Shown here: in pieces, positions 1-8,443 of the stretch
Layout of the letters: each line of letters opens with the position of its first letter
How positions within the stretch are numbered: position 1 is the first letter of the stretch
Position numbers and translations under genes: made by a program
Assembly: GCA_029624735.1 (NCBI GenBank)
Contig: JARSSM010000017.1
Span: forward strand, 1-64,000
DNA from: Defluviicoccus sp.
GTDB lineage: Bacteria; Pseudomonadota; Alphaproteobacteria; Rhodospirillales; Defluviicoccaceae
DNA length: 64,000 nucleotides
Direction of reading: 5' to 3'
The notes under the pieces: generated by a model
Told to the model about the DNA's origin: nothing
The model's input: the letters and a program-made list of their open reading frames with translations, nothing else
Databases searched by the model: none

Positions 1-26
1 CTTCCGTGAACCTCGATCGCTTCATC

Positions 27-51
27 GTCCGGTCCTTCCTTCGGGCCGGAC
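27..51. terminator. Hairpin at the window edge, possible terminator
   Basis: A 9-bp stem (27-35 with 43-51, one G-T pair) encloses a 7-nt loop. It lies downstream of tRNA-Met on the minus strand, and also beyond whatever gene precedes the window on the plus strand. No T-run follows on either strand, so the terminator role is a guess. The rest of 1-123 shows nothing recognisable. Confidence 0.25.
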
Positions 52-123
52 TCTACTCATTCTTGGAGGAATTTCAGGGGCTCAGACCACAGGGAACACG
101 GGTAAGATGGCCCCCGTAGGTAC

Positions 124-200
124 TGGTAGCGGAGGAGGGACTCGAACCCCCGACACGCGGATTATGATTCCGCTGCTCTAACCAGCTGAGCTACTCCGCC
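124..200 (-). tRNA. tRNA-Met (CAT), elongator type
   Basis: Reading the minus strand gives a complete 77-nt cloverleaf: acceptor stem GGCGGAG paired with CTCCGCT (one G-T), D arm, anticodon stem GCGGA/TCCGC with loop ATCATAA (anticodon CAT), a GGTTCGAGTC T arm, and an encoded CCA end at 124-126. The 5' end lacks the unpaired first base of an initiator tRNA. The body resembles elongator tRNA-Met of other alphaproteobacteria more than tRNA-Ile2 with a CAT anticodon. Confidence 0.93.
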
Positions 201-302
201 CCAGTGGGGCACGGCACCGTACGCGCCAAAAGGCGCGTGACGCCGCCCGGGACCACGCGTCATTAGGTCGCTCGCGGCATGCTGTCAAGCCCGCGGCCCG
301 CC

Positions 303-331
303 TTGACAAGGTGCCGTCCAGCCACGATGCT
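303..331 (+). promoter_or_regulatory. Possible sigma-70 promoter of the hydratase pair
   Basis: A perfect -35 TTGACA (303-308) is followed 17 nt later by a weak -10 (GATGCT, 326-331). A TGC-rich motif, GCTGCACTGC, directly follows at 328-337 and resembles one upstream of the PhaC-like gene. The site lies 78 nt before the first hydratase start. The -10 matches the consensus at only three positions, so the call is tentative. Confidence 0.3.
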
Positions 332-408
332 GCACTGCCACAATCACAATCTCAAAGATGGCCGCCCGCAGCCCGCGGGCGGCCAGTACGGGCACAAGGG
401 CGGGAAAG

Positions 409-849
409 ATGATCGATAAAAAACATATCGGCCGGACGACGGCGCCGCAGACATTCGACGTCGAGAAGGGCCGGCTCAAGTTTTTCGCCAAGGCAATTGG
501 CGAGAAAAACCCGATCTACAGCGACGACGCCGCGGCCAAGGCCGCCGGCTACAAGACCATCCCGGCGCCGCCGACCTTCGGCTTCTGCCTGGAGATGGAG
601 AGCAACTCGCTGTGGGACAACATCGCCGCCATGGGCGTGCCGGTCGGCAAGATCCTGCACGGCTCGCAGAGCTTCAAGTATCACGCACCCATCTACGCCG
701 GCGATAAGATCACCTTCGTGACCAAGGTCTCCGACATCGTCGATAAGAAGGGCGGCAAGATGGAGTTCATTACCGAGGACTCCACCGGCACCAACCAGGA
801 CGGCGTGCTGGTTTGCGAACTGCAGCGCGTCATCGTCGTGCTGAACTAA
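409..849 (+). CDS. MaoC-like (FAS1-type) dehydratase, probable partner subunit
   Basis: This 146-residue single hot-dog protein belongs to the MaoC dehydratase N-terminal (FAS1-like) family. The segment FAKAIGEKNPIYSDD followed by APPTFGF is the family hallmark. Such proteins typically pair with a second MaoC subunit to form an (R)-specific enoyl-CoA hydratase / 3-hydroxyacyl dehydratase, and that second subunit is encoded 17 nt downstream. The ATG at 409 is chosen because a purine-rich ribosome site (GGGCGGGAAAG) precedes it and the family N-terminus starts here; an upstream ATG at 358 would add 17 Arg-rich residues. The PHA genes nearby suggest it helps convert enoyl-CoA to (R)-3-hydroxyacyl-CoA (inference). 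Confidence 0.82.
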   Translation: MIDKKHIGRTTAPQTFDVEKGRLKFFAKAIGEKNPIYSDDAAAKAAGYKTIPAPPTFGFCLEMESNSLWDNIAAMGVPVGKILHGSQSFKYHAPIYAGDKITFVTKVSDIVDKKGGKMEFITEDSTGTNQDGVLVCELQRVIVVLN

Positions 850-866
850 GGCGAGGAGGAACACCG

Positions 867-1286
867 ATGAGCACGCCCAAGTTCGACTCCGTCGCCGTCG
901 GCGACCAGCCGATCCATCTCGAGGCCAACCCGATTTCGCGTACCACGCTGGCTCTCTATGCCGGTGCTTCGGGCGATCACAACCCCATGCATATCGACAT
1001 CGACTACGCCAAGGCCGCGGGCCAGAGCGATGTTTTCGCTCATGGCATGCTGTCGATGGCCTTTCTTGGCCGCGCCGTCACGGACTGGGTGCCGCAAACT
1101 GCGATCCGCAGCTTCTTCACCCGCTTCACCGCGATTACCCGCATCGGCGAAAAGATCATCGTTACTGGCAAAGTGGCGGAGAAGATGCAGTCAGGCGGCG
1201 AGAACTGCGTCAAGATCGAGCTCAGCGCAACCAACGAGAAGGGCGAAGCTAAGGCTAGCGGCGAAGCGATCGTCGCGCTGGCGTAA
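867..1286 (+). CDS. MaoC-family (R)-specific enoyl-CoA hydratase, catalytic subunit
   Basis: This 139-residue hot-dog protein carries the hydratase-2 signature YAGASGDHNPMH near residues 31-42, which supplies the catalytic Asp and His of (R)-specific enoyl-CoA hydratases (PhaJ/MaoC). It would hydrate trans-2-enoyl-CoA to (R)-3-hydroxyacyl-CoA, the PHA synthase substrate, probably as a heterodimer with the upstream protein. The ATG at 867 follows GAGGAGGA with good spacing. It is co-transcribed with the first subunit and followed by a strong hairpin. The substrate could instead be an unrelated acyl-CoA, since MaoC proteins are diverse. Confidence 0.83.
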   Translation: MSTPKFDSVAVGDQPIHLEANPISRTTLALYAGASGDHNPMHIDIDYAKAAGQSDVFAHGMLSMAFLGRAVTDWVPQTAIRSFFTRFTAITRIGEKIIVTGKVAEKMQSGGENCVKIELSATNEKGEAKASGEAIVALA

Positions 1287-1308
1287 CGCCCGCGCCGTCT
1301 CTTGCCCG

Positions 1309-1341
1309 TGCCCCTTCCGGCACCCGCTGCCGGGAGGGGCA
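1309..1341 (+). terminator. Long GC-rich hairpin after the hydratase pair
   Basis: A 14-bp stem (1309-1322 with 1328-1341, one G-T pair) closes a 5-nt loop 22 nt after the stop codon. No U-tract follows; a dispersed two-hairpin repeat begins instead. It probably ends or protects the hydratase mRNA. Confidence 0.5.
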
Positions 1342-1342
1342 A

Positions 1343-1458
1343 GTGCAGCGACCCAATCGGGCGATTCACGCCCGCGCAAGGTTGTCGTTGCACGATATAT
1401 TGGTCCGCATTCACTTTCGGCACAAACAGATGTGCGCTCTGTTAGTGCCAGTGGACTT
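1343..1458 (+). repeat. Dispersed two-hairpin element, copy 1
   Basis: About 116 nt that recur at 36271-36387 with roughly three-quarters identity. The first half is bounded by GTGCAGCGAC and GTCGTTGCAC, which pair with one G-T, and has an inner CGGGCG/CGCCCG hairpin. The second half pairs GGCACAAACAGA with TCTGTTAGTGCC. It lies just past the end of a plus-strand transcription unit, as does copy 2. Confidence 0.7.
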
Positions 1459-1886
1459 GCAGGCGCCGCCCCCCCTGCGAACGAGCCGCAGGACCGGCGG
1501 CTGCTGCCCGTCCTCGCGCGTGGGCGCATCACGCCGCTCCTCCAGCCATGCGTAAACCTTCACGCTGCAATGCAACATCCGAATGTTGCAACGCTCTCGT
1601 TTTTGCTTTAGATTCATTAGCGTGTTGGCTTTGTGCCGGTTGCGAATAGTTCGCACTGCCGTGGCCCGCTGGGGCGGCGGGGGAACGAAGTAGCTGTGCC
1701 CACAGCCGCGAGGTTTCGCCTTCTGCGATGATAGAAAAGCGGCATTAAAAGCGTTTCGGTTGAGGCTGGATACGGGTCGTAAGGCTTTAGCCACAGCGCT
1801 CCCGGTGCCGCCCGCGTTGATCAGGTTAAGCCTCCGCGCTGCGGCGAGAGGCCTGCAGCATCCGGGCTGAGGAAGGGAGAGGTGAA
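1459..1886. other. Intergenic region upstream of the PhaC-like gene
   Basis: No credible gene lies between the repeat and the next start. The stretch holds a short AT-richer part around 1598-1625, a likely promoter zone, and the TGC-rich inverted repeat at 1571-1590. Confidence 0.6.
1564..1590. promoter_or_regulatory. TGC-rich inverted repeat, candidate PhaR-type operator
   Basis: TGCAACAT (1571-1578) and ATGTTGCA (1583-1590) form a perfect inverted repeat with a 4-nt centre, preceded by GCTGCAATGC at 1564-1573. PHA regulators of the PhaR family are known to bind TGC/GCA-rich sites near phasin and synthase genes. No phaR gene is in the window, so the regulator is inferred. Confidence 0.4.
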
Positions 1887-3353
1887 GTGTTGCATTTGAC
1901 AAAAGAGGCGCCGGAAGTCGCCAGCGGCTTCGGGCGGTACATGCTGGCGCTGATGCGCGCCACCAACCGGGAGATCACGGAGTTTTCCGACAGCTGTCTG
2001 ATCGCGGCACAGGTCGCGATGCAGGGTGCGCGGGACAACCCGCTCGACATGATGCAGGCGCTCGAAGTCCTGCAGCATAACCAAGCGCTGATGACGAAAG
2101 GCGTGCTCAGCGCCCAGGAAAAAATGATGGATTACGTCTTCGACCAAGTCGAAGAGGGCATGCAGGCGACCTTCAACACTCTCTTCAACGTCGAAGGCGA
2201 GAAGATCTCCGGCTACATCAATCGCGAAGCCGGGGTCATGGAGTCAGTCGCGAACTTCAACGAGCAGATCAACAAGATCAAGGACGAGTTCGGCTTCCAC
2301 TTCAACTCGGGCAACTACAAACTGGTGCATGAGACCGATACCTTCCAGATGTATCAGGTCCTGCCGCTCAAGGCCGGCGTCAAGGTCCGCGATGACGTCA
2401 AGCCAATGCTGCTCGTCCCGCCGTACATGCTGGGTGTGCATATTCTCTCGTTCCTGCCGTATGAGAACAAGAGTTACGCCCATTCCTTCGCCAACGAAGG
2501 CGTGCCGACCTATGTCCGCGTCGTCAAGGACATCATGACGGACGCGAAGGTCCAGCAGACGACGCCCGACTCCGACTGCCTGCAGACGGTCGAGCTCTGC
2601 AAGAAGCTGATGGAGATCCACGGCAAGAAGGCCGTCCTCAATGGCACCTGCCAGGGCGGCTACATCTGCCTGATGAACCTCCTGTCGGGCAAGTTCGACG
2701 GCATCGTCGATACGCTGATCACCAACGTGGCGCCGATCGACGGCACCTACAGCGATGCCATCAGCGGCATGCCCCAGATGCACCACGACTTCATCAGCAC
2801 CACCCTGCCCAGCGGAAACAAGGTCGCCAACGGCTATCTGTTGAGCCTCGGCATGCGCTTCGTGGCGATTGACCGCGAGACGCCGCTGGTCAAGGTGCTC
2901 GATCAGGCCTCGCTGCACAAGGCGACCGACCTCAATCCGGGCAAGACGCCGGCGGCCCTGTTCCGCTGGCTGCTGAAGGAGCGAACTCACCTGCCGCTCG
3001 AAATCGCCAAGATGAGTTCGTGCACCTTCCAGCAGCCGATCGGTGCTGACGGTACACTGCCGGTGCAGCTGTTCGGCCAGCCGCTCAACCTCAAGAAACT
3101 CGCCGACCTCAAGGTGAAGTGGTACCAGAACTATGCCATCAAGGACGATTTGGTAACACCGCCTTGCGCGACCGCCGGCAATCGTTTCCTCGAGGGGACT
3201 GATGTCGTCGAGTCGGTCGCTTTCCACGGCGGCCACGTCGCCATCCTCACCAGCCCGTATGCGAAGAAGGCGCCCGTCAACGGCACCTTCACCGACGCAA
3301 CCGGCAGGAAGGTGCGTGGGCCGGTCAAATTCATGCTCGACATGGCGTCCTGA
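1887..3353 (+). CDS. Divergent PhaC-like alpha/beta hydrolase
   Basis: This 488-residue protein has the PHA synthase form of the lipase box, GTCQGG, with the nucleophile Cys255. A candidate Asp lies in IKDDLVTPP (Asp420) and a His in FHGGHVAI (His450). About 150 N-terminal residues are helical, with no class III counterpart. The NWG motif after the first strands of true synthases (YLINWGYP in the neighbour at 4742) is replaced by TYVRVVKDI, so polymerase activity is doubtful. A depolymerase, acyltransferase or accessory role is possible. GTG 1887 follows GGAAGGGAGAGG; the next in-frame ATG (1939) would remove 17 residues. It has its own upstream region and a textbook terminator, so it is a separate unit from phaEC. 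Confidence 0.72.
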   Translation: MLHLTKEAPEVASGFGRYMLALMRATNREITEFSDSCLIAAQVAMQGARDNPLDMMQALEVLQHNQALMTKGVLSAQEKMMDYVFDQVEEGMQATFNTLFNVEGEKISGYINREAGVMESVANFNEQINKIKDEFGFHFNSGNYKLVHETDTFQMYQVLPLKAGVKVRDDVKPMLLVPPYMLGVHILSFLPYENKSYAHSFANEGVPTYVRVVKDIMTDAKVQQTTPDSDCLQTVELCKKLMEIHGKKAVLNGTCQGGYICLMNLLSGKFDGIVDTLITNVAPIDGTYSDAISGMPQMHHDFISTTLPSGNKVANGYLLSLGMRFVAIDRETPLVKVLDQASLHKATDLNPGKTPAALFRWLLKERTHLPLEIAKMSSCTFQQPIGADGTLPVQLFGQPLNLKKLADLKVKWYQNYAIKDDLVTPPCATAGNRFLEGTDVVESVAFHGGHVAILTSPYAKKAPVNGTFTDATGRKVRGPVKFMLDMAS

Positions 3354-3376
3354 CGCCGTCTACCAGCGTTCAGCAG

Positions 3377-3405
3377 AGAGGGCACCTCGGGTGCCCTCTT
3401 TTTTT
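3377..3405 (+). terminator. Intrinsic terminator of the PhaC-like gene
   Basis: AGAGGGCACC (3377-3386) pairs perfectly with GGTGCCCTCT (3390-3399) around a 3-nt loop, followed by seven T residues. It starts 24 nt after the stop codon. Confidence 0.92.
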
Positions 3406-3581
3406 GGTAGGCTTGGGCGGGAGAGTCGTTATAAATCGCGATTCCCGCGCACGTTCTGTTTGCCTGCAAATCATGACTCGACCGGGCGGCGGCGCGGCAT
3501 TTGACGCGGATTGCGACACCCGTCGCAGCATGCAGGCACAAGGTGTGATCTGGCCCGACGGCCAATTGGAGGAAGACGAGA

Positions 3582-4691
3582 ATGGACTGGAGCGAGCAGA
3601 CCAATAATCTGATGAAAGCGTGGACCGATGCCCAGACCAACCTGTGGTCAGGCTGGTTGGGCTGGGCCCAGAACGCGGCCGGGATGGCTCCTTCCCAGCC
3701 GATGTTTGATCCGTCGCAGTGGTTCAAGATGGGTGTCGACACCTGGTCAAGCGGCGGCTCAACGGCGCAGCGGTTGGCAGGCAACATCTTCGGTACCCCG
3801 GATATCATGTCCCGCTCCATCAGCTTGTTGATGAAGGCGTGGCAGGGTGTTGCACCGAAGATCGAACAGGGCCAACCCTGGCGGCCCGACCTGCAGGCCC
3901 TCTTGAAGACCTGGCAGCAGGAAATGGCCGCCCTGCCCGGCCGGCAGGCAGCGACGGCAAGTGAGTTCGCCGAATTGACGAAGACGCTGTTCGGCAATTG
4001 GTCGCCGCTGACCGCGCCGTGGCTGGCGATGGTCAGTCAGGCGATGACGAGCGGCCACCCGGGCGCGGCGTTCATGTCTGGAACAGCCGGACTGAGCCGG
4101 ATGATGGGCTTTGAGGAAGGTGCCCTGCCGATTCTGACCGGCGTCAGCGAACTGCCGCGGGCGACGGTTGTGCGGGAGAAGATGGGCAAGGTCCTTGGCG
4201 CTGTCGACGCGATGAACGACCTGCGCGGAGCGCAGGGCGGCTTCCATGCTGCCATCGCCGAAGCCATGGGCAAGGCCATCGAACGGACGATCGAGCACAT
4301 CGCCAAGCTCGCCGAGAAAGGCGAAAAGATCACCACCGTACGTGATCTCATGCGGACTTGGTTCAGCGTCGCCGACGGCACCTTGAACGAGGTGTTCACG
4401 ACTGAGGATTTCCTCGCCAAGCAAGACAAGATGATTCAGGCGCTGATGACCTTCAAGGTCAAACAGCGCGAAGCGCTTGAGCTGATCTACGAGCAGATGG
4501 AAATCCCGACCCGCGGCGCCCTCGACGAGGCCTACCGTGACATTCAGGATCTCAAGCGCGAGGTCCGCAAGCTCCGAAGGGCCCTCAAGGATGCCACCGA
4601 GGGAACGGCAGGGGCCAAAGCGCCTGCGCGCAAAGCGGGCGGAAAAAAGACAGAAGCACAGGACGCGGGCGCGGAACACGCCGGCGCTTGA
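3582..4691 (+). CDS. phaE: PHA synthase subunit PhaE (class III)
   Basis: This 369-residue protein resembles class III PhaE. The N-terminus is Trp-rich (MDWSEQ, QTNLWSGWLGWAQ). The C-terminal region has the family pattern PTRGALDEAYRDIQDLKREV followed by a basic coiled coil, then an Ala/Lys-rich tail. PhaE lacks catalytic residues; it activates PhaC and binds it through the C-terminal part. ATG 3582 follows GGAGGAAG. phaC begins 50 nt downstream, so the two form an operon. A TGC-rich motif (GCAGCATGCAGGC, 3525-3537) lies upstream. Class III synthases are best known from purple sulfur bacteria and cyanobacteria and are less usual in alphaproteobacteria. Confidence 0.85.
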   Translation: MDWSEQTNNLMKAWTDAQTNLWSGWLGWAQNAAGMAPSQPMFDPSQWFKMGVDTWSSGGSTAQRLAGNIFGTPDIMSRSISLLMKAWQGVAPKIEQGQPWRPDLQALLKTWQQEMAALPGRQAATASEFAELTKTLFGNWSPLTAPWLAMVSQAMTSGHPGAAFMSGTAGLSRMMGFEEGALPILTGVSELPRATVVREKMGKVLGAVDAMNDLRGAQGGFHAAIAEAMGKAIERTIEHIAKLAEKGEKITTVRDLMRTWFSVADGTLNEVFTTEDFLAKQDKMIQALMTFKVKQREALELIYEQMEIPTRGALDEAYRDIQDLKREVRKLRRALKDATEGTAGAKAPARKAGGKKTEAQDAGAEHAGA

Positions 4692-4741
4692 GGTTTTCGC
4701 GCCAAGACCGCTGAGGCGGTGAGGCGAGCAAAGGGAGACAG

Positions 4742-5851
4742 ATGAGGATGCTAAAGTTTCCAATCGACATCCGACAGGAAGATGTCGCGCGCGAGCTTGC
4801 GGAAATCGAGCGCAAGGTCGCAACCGGCATGAAGCAGCTGACGTCGATGAAGGATGAAGACGTCGATATCGGCAGCACCGATAAGGAGATTGTCTACGAG
4901 CGCGAGATGTGGAGGCTCTACCACTACAAGCCTCTCGTCGACAAAAAAGACATCCACCCGGTTCCGATGCTGATCGTGCCGCCGCTGATTAATGGCTACG
5001 AAGTCGCAGACCTGCAGCCTGACCGTTCACTCGTCCGAAATTTCTTGAGGGAAGGCATTGATGTCTACCTAATCAATTGGGGATACCCCAAGCGCTGCGA
5101 TATGTACCTGGACTGGAGCGACTACGTCTGCGATTTCATCGACGATGCAGTCGACCGGGTCCGTGCTCGCCACACGCTTGACAAGGTCAACCTGTTCGGG
5201 ATCTGCCAAGGCGGCACGATGTCGACCTGCTATTCGGCGCTCAACAACGACAAGGTGCGGAACCTCGTCCTCACCGTCACGCCGATCGACTTCCAGCGCA
5301 ATCTGGTGCCGGGCAAACCGCACATCGGCCTCCTGTTCCAGATGGGCAAGACGGCGAACGTCGATCTGATGCGCGATGCGTTCGGCCTGATCCCGGCGGA
5401 CGTTCTGAACGTCTCGTTCCTGATGGCGGCGCCATTCACGCTCATGTTCGGCAAGTACGCGGACACGCTCGACATCCTGGAGAACCGGGAAGCGACGCTG
5501 AACTTTCTTAGAATGGAGAAATGGCTGTTCGGCGGTCCCGGCGTCAGCGGCGCCGCATACCAGACCCTGGTCAAGAACCTGCTGCAGGGGAACGAGCTGG
5601 TGAAGGGTGAGTTCTCGCTGGACGGCGAGAAGGTGAACTTGAAGAACCTCACGATGCCGGTTCTTAACATCTATGCCGAGCGTGACCACTTGGTGCCACC
5701 CGCGTGCACAACGGCGCTCGGCGAGCATGTCGGCAACAAGGACGCCTACGAAGAGCTGTGCATCAAGACCGGCCACATCGGAATCTACACTGGCGGCGCT
5801 TCGCAGAAGATCCTCGCGCCGCATGCATCCAAGTGGCTGAAGGCGCACTAA
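4742..5851 (+). CDS. phaC: PHA synthase catalytic subunit PhaC (class III)
   Basis: It polymerises (R)-3-hydroxyacyl-CoA into PHA granules. The 369-residue length is typical of class III. Visible signatures are YLINWGYP (residues 109-116), the lipase-like box GICQGG with nucleophile Cys155, ERDHLVPP with Asp315, and GHIGIYTGG with His345: the complete Cys-Asp-His triad. ATG 4742 follows AAGGGAG; an in-frame ATG two codons on is an alternative. Its phaE partner is immediately upstream and a strong terminator follows. Hydratase, thiolase, dehydrogenase and acyl-CoA synthetase genes around it could supply monomers. Confidence 0.93.
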   Translation: MRMLKFPIDIRQEDVARELAEIERKVATGMKQLTSMKDEDVDIGSTDKEIVYEREMWRLYHYKPLVDKKDIHPVPMLIVPPLINGYEVADLQPDRSLVRNFLREGIDVYLINWGYPKRCDMYLDWSDYVCDFIDDAVDRVRARHTLDKVNLFGICQGGTMSTCYSALNNDKVRNLVLTVTPIDFQRNLVPGKPHIGLLFQMGKTANVDLMRDAFGLIPADVLNVSFLMAAPFTLMFGKYADTLDILENREATLNFLRMEKWLFGGPGVSGAAYQTLVKNLLQGNELVKGEFSLDGEKVNLKNLTMPVLNIYAERDHLVPPACTTALGEHVGNKDAYEELCIKTGHIGIYTGGASQKILAPHASKWLKAH

Positions 5852-5891
5852 GCTCCCGAGCGCAGACGAACGCGCGCGTTCCATGACAGCA

Positions 5892-5919
5892 AAGAGGGGC
5901 ACCCAAGGGTGCCCCTCTT
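5892..5919. terminator. Bidirectional terminator between phaC and the SDR gene
   Basis: A 13-bp perfect stem (5892-5904 with 5907-5919) lies between two convergent genes. It is followed by CGTTT on the plus strand and by a shorter T-run on the minus strand, so it can serve both. Confidence 0.8.
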
Positions 5920-5989
5920 CGTTTATCTCTGCGGTGATCGCTGCTCCGTCCGCTGAAGCGGCGCGGTAGCGCGTTTTCGCTTTCGCTGG

Positions 5990-6748
5990 CTACCCTTGCA
6001 TGCGCAGCGCGCCATCGATACGGATGACCTCGCCGTTCAGATACGGGTTGCCGACGATCGACATGATGAGTTTGGCGTACTCGGCGGGATCGCCCAGCCG
6101 CGACGGGAACGGCACTGCCGCACCCAGCGACCGCTGCGTCTCTTCCGGCAGCCCCGCCATCATCGGCGTCTTGAAGATACCGGGAGCGATGCACAGCACG
6201 CGCACGCCAGACGGCGCGAACTCGCGTGCCGCCGGCAGCGTCAATCCGACCACGCCCGCCTTCGACGACGCATAAGCCGCCTGGCCGACTTGGCCCTCAA
6301 ACGCCGCGATCGAGGCGGTGTTAACGAACACGCCGCGCTCGCCTGTATCGAGCGGATCGAGCGACAGCATGTCAACAGCGGCAAGACGCATGACGTTGAA
6401 AATGCCGACCAAGTTCACATTGACGACCTTGCTGTACATTTCCAGCGTGTGAGGCCCCTTGCGGCCGACGATCTTCGCCGGCGGGGCAATGCCGGCGCAC
6501 TGCACGACAACGCGGGCAGCACCGTGCGCCGCCTTCGCCTTGCCGATCGCCGCTTCGGTCGACTCGCCGTTGGAGACATCGCAGATGCAGGCAACGCCGC
6601 CGACATCCTTCGCGACCCGGCTTGCGGCTTCTTCCGCCATGTCGAAGACGGCGACCTTCGCCCCCGCCGCCGCCAACGCACGGGCGGTCGCTTCACCGAG
6701 GCCGGAACCGCCGCCGGTGACGATGGCTGCTTGACCTTTTACGTCCAT
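5990..6748 (-). CDS. SDR-family 3-hydroxyacyl-CoA dehydrogenase (HSD10-like)
   Basis: This 252-residue short-chain dehydrogenase has the nucleotide-binding glycine motif GGGSGLG (residues 12-18), the catalytic Ser in [10 protein letters not shown] and YASSK (Tyr/Lys). The C-terminal [15 protein letters not shown] pattern is typical of type II 3-hydroxyacyl-CoA dehydrogenases (17beta-HSD10 group), which oxidise (S)-3-hydroxyacyl-CoA with NAD. A PhaB-like acetoacetyl-CoA reductase role cannot be excluded from sequence alone. ATG 6748 follows AAAGGGG. The thiolase gene upstream on the same strand catalyses the next beta-oxidation step, and the two may be co-transcribed across about 230 nt. Confidence 0.82.
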   Translation of the reverse strand: MDVKGQAAIVTGGGSGLGEATARALAAAGAKVAVFDMAEEAASRVAKDVGGVACICDVSNGESTEAAIGKAKAAHGAARVVVQCAGIAPPAKIVGRKGPHTLEMYSKVVNVNLVGIFNVMRLAAVDMLSLDPLDTGERGVFVNTASIAAFEGQVGQAAYASSKAGVVGLTLPAAREFAPSGVRVLCIAPGIFKTPMMAGLPEETQRSLGAAVPFPSRLGDPAEYAKLIMSIVGNPYLNGEVIRIDGALRMQG

Positions 6749-6934
6749 TTTTTTCCCCTTTCAGAGCCTGAGCGGTGACAGTCCAGCATGCTCGCTTCTG
6801 ATACTCGCAGGATCCTGCCCAGCCGCTCGCAGTGTTTCGTTGATGCTTCTTGGCCCTTCATAGCCCGCGCCGGCAGCAGCCGGCAGTCTGTCGAGCGACG
6901 ACCGCCGGCTGGAAGCCAACGCGGCGCGAAGAGA

Positions 6935-6963
6935 CCGGCCGGCTGTACGAGAGCGCCGGCCGG
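6935..6963 (-). terminator. GC hairpin downstream of the thiolase gene
   Basis: CCGGCCGGC (6935-6943) and GCCGGCCGG (6955-6963) form a 9-bp stem 15 nt past the thiolase stop. No T-run follows, so it is only a possible terminator or mRNA-stabilising hairpin within the thiolase-SDR gap. Confidence 0.3.
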
Positions 6964-6977
6964 CAACTTTCACTCCG

Positions 6978-8171
6978 TCAGCAGAGTTCGATCGCCATCG
7001 CGGTCGCTTCGCCACCACCGATGCAGAGACCGGCAACGCCCTTCTTCAGGCCGCGTTTTTCGAGCGCGTGCATCAGCGTAACGATGATGCGCGCACCGGA
7101 CGCGCCGATCGGATGGCCAAGAGCGCACGCGCCGCCGTTCACGTTGACGATGTCGTGGCCGATATCAAGGTCGCGCATCGCCGCCATGGTCACGACTGCA
7201 AACGCCTCGTTAATCTCCCACAGATCGACGTCCTTGACGCTCCAGCCGGCCTTCGCCAGGACTTTGCGGCAGGCGCCGATCGGTGCGGTGGTGAACAGGT
7301 TCGGCTCCTGGGAATGGGTTGCGTGGCCGTGGATGACGGCAAGCGGCGTGACGCCCCGCTTTTCGGCTTCGGACCGCCGCATGAGCACCAGGGCCGCGGC
7401 ACCATCGGAGATTGAACTCGAGGTCGCGGCCGTCACCGTGCCGTTCTTACGGAAGGCAGGCCGCAACGTTGGGATCTTGTCGATGCTGACCTGGAACGGG
7501 GCCTGATCCGACTCGATCAGCTTATCGCCCTTGCGCTCCTTGATCATGACCGGGGCAATCTCCTTCTTGAAGACGCCCTCCTTCGAGGCCGTTTGCGCGC
7601 GCCTGACAGACTCCGCGGCGAAGCTATCCTGCGACTCGCGAGTGAACTGATACATCTCCGCGCAGTCTTCGGCGAAGGTGCCCATCGCCCGGCCTTCCTC
7701 ATAGGCATCCTCAAGGCCGTCGTAGAACATGTGGTCCTTAAGCTGGTCGCCGTGACCGATCCGGTAACCGGTCCGGCCCTTCAGCACCAGGTACGGCGGG
7801 TTGGACATGCTCTCCATACCGCCGGCAACAACAATGTCATGTGAGCCGACGAGGATGTTATCGTGGCCGAACATCGCCGCCTTCATCGCCGAGCCGCACA
7901 TCTTGGTCAGCGTCGTCGCACCGACGTGCCAAGGCACGCCCCCGAAGTGAGCCGCCTGGCGCGCGGGAGCCTGTTTGAGACCGGCCATCAGGCAGCAGCC
8001 CATGATGACTTCACCAACGTCATCGGGCGAAACCTTCGACCGCTCAAGCGCTGCCTTGATCGCCGCGCCGCCCAAGTGCGTCGCCGCCATGTCCTTGAAA
8101 TCGCCGAGCATTCCGCCCATCGGTGTCCGGGCGGCGCCGACAATCACAACGGGGTCCGACTGCTGCGCCAT
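6978..8171 (-). CDS. Acetyl-CoA acyltransferase (thiolase)
   Basis: This 397-residue thiolase has the acyl-accepting Cys in TKMCGSAMKA, EINEAFAVV, the His motif GGACALGHPIGASGARI and the second Cys in GLCIGGGEA. It cleaves 3-ketoacyl-CoA to acetyl-CoA and acyl-CoA, or runs in reverse to give acetoacetyl-CoA for PHB synthesis. Two consecutive ATG codons occur; the second (8171) sits 6 nt behind GGAG and is preferred. The adjoining HSD10-like SDR and the PHA genes fit either direction. Chain-length preference cannot be read from sequence. Confidence 0.9.
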   Translation of the reverse strand: MAQQSDPVVIVGAARTPMGGMLGDFKDMAATHLGGAAIKAALERSKVSPDDVGEVIMGCCLMAGLKQAPARQAAHFGGVPWHVGATTLTKMCGSAMKAAMFGHDNILVGSHDIVVAGGMESMSNPPYLVLKGRTGYRIGHGDQLKDHMFYDGLEDAYEEGRAMGTFAEDCAEMYQFTRESQDSFAAESVRRAQTASKEGVFKKEIAPVMIKERKGDKLIESDQAPFQVSIDKIPTLRPAFRKNGTVTAATSSSISDGAAALVLMRRSEAEKRGVTPLAVIHGHATHSQEPNLFTTAPIGACRKVLAKAGWSVKDVDLWEINEAFAVVTMAAMRDLDIGHDIVNVNGGACALGHPIGASGARIIVTLMHALEKRGLKKGVAGLCIGGGEATAMAIELC

Positions 8172-8443
8172 CATTCTCTCCTCTGTACCCTCTGTTAAGT
8201 TTGTTGCGGCTGGGCGGCAGGCTTCTGTTGAAGCCCGACCGTGAAGTCCGATAACGACTGCCGTACCCCGCCCTTTCCGCGCACCGACTCTGCCCTTGCG
8301 TCCGAAGCGTGCGACGTGCGCGTTATCGGCCGCGAAACGACGCGGTATGTTAGCACCTGCGCCATTTCCTGCAAGCTGTCAAAGGCGAACCGATCGCAGC
8401 TCTCAAGCCCGGGCCGCGGCGGAGCGCGGCCGCACAGGGACGG

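Noticed and set aside
124..200. tRNA-Ile2 with a lysidine-modified CAT anticodon
   Set aside because: The stem sequences match elongator tRNA-Met of alphaproteobacteria better; no test for tilS identity elements was possible.
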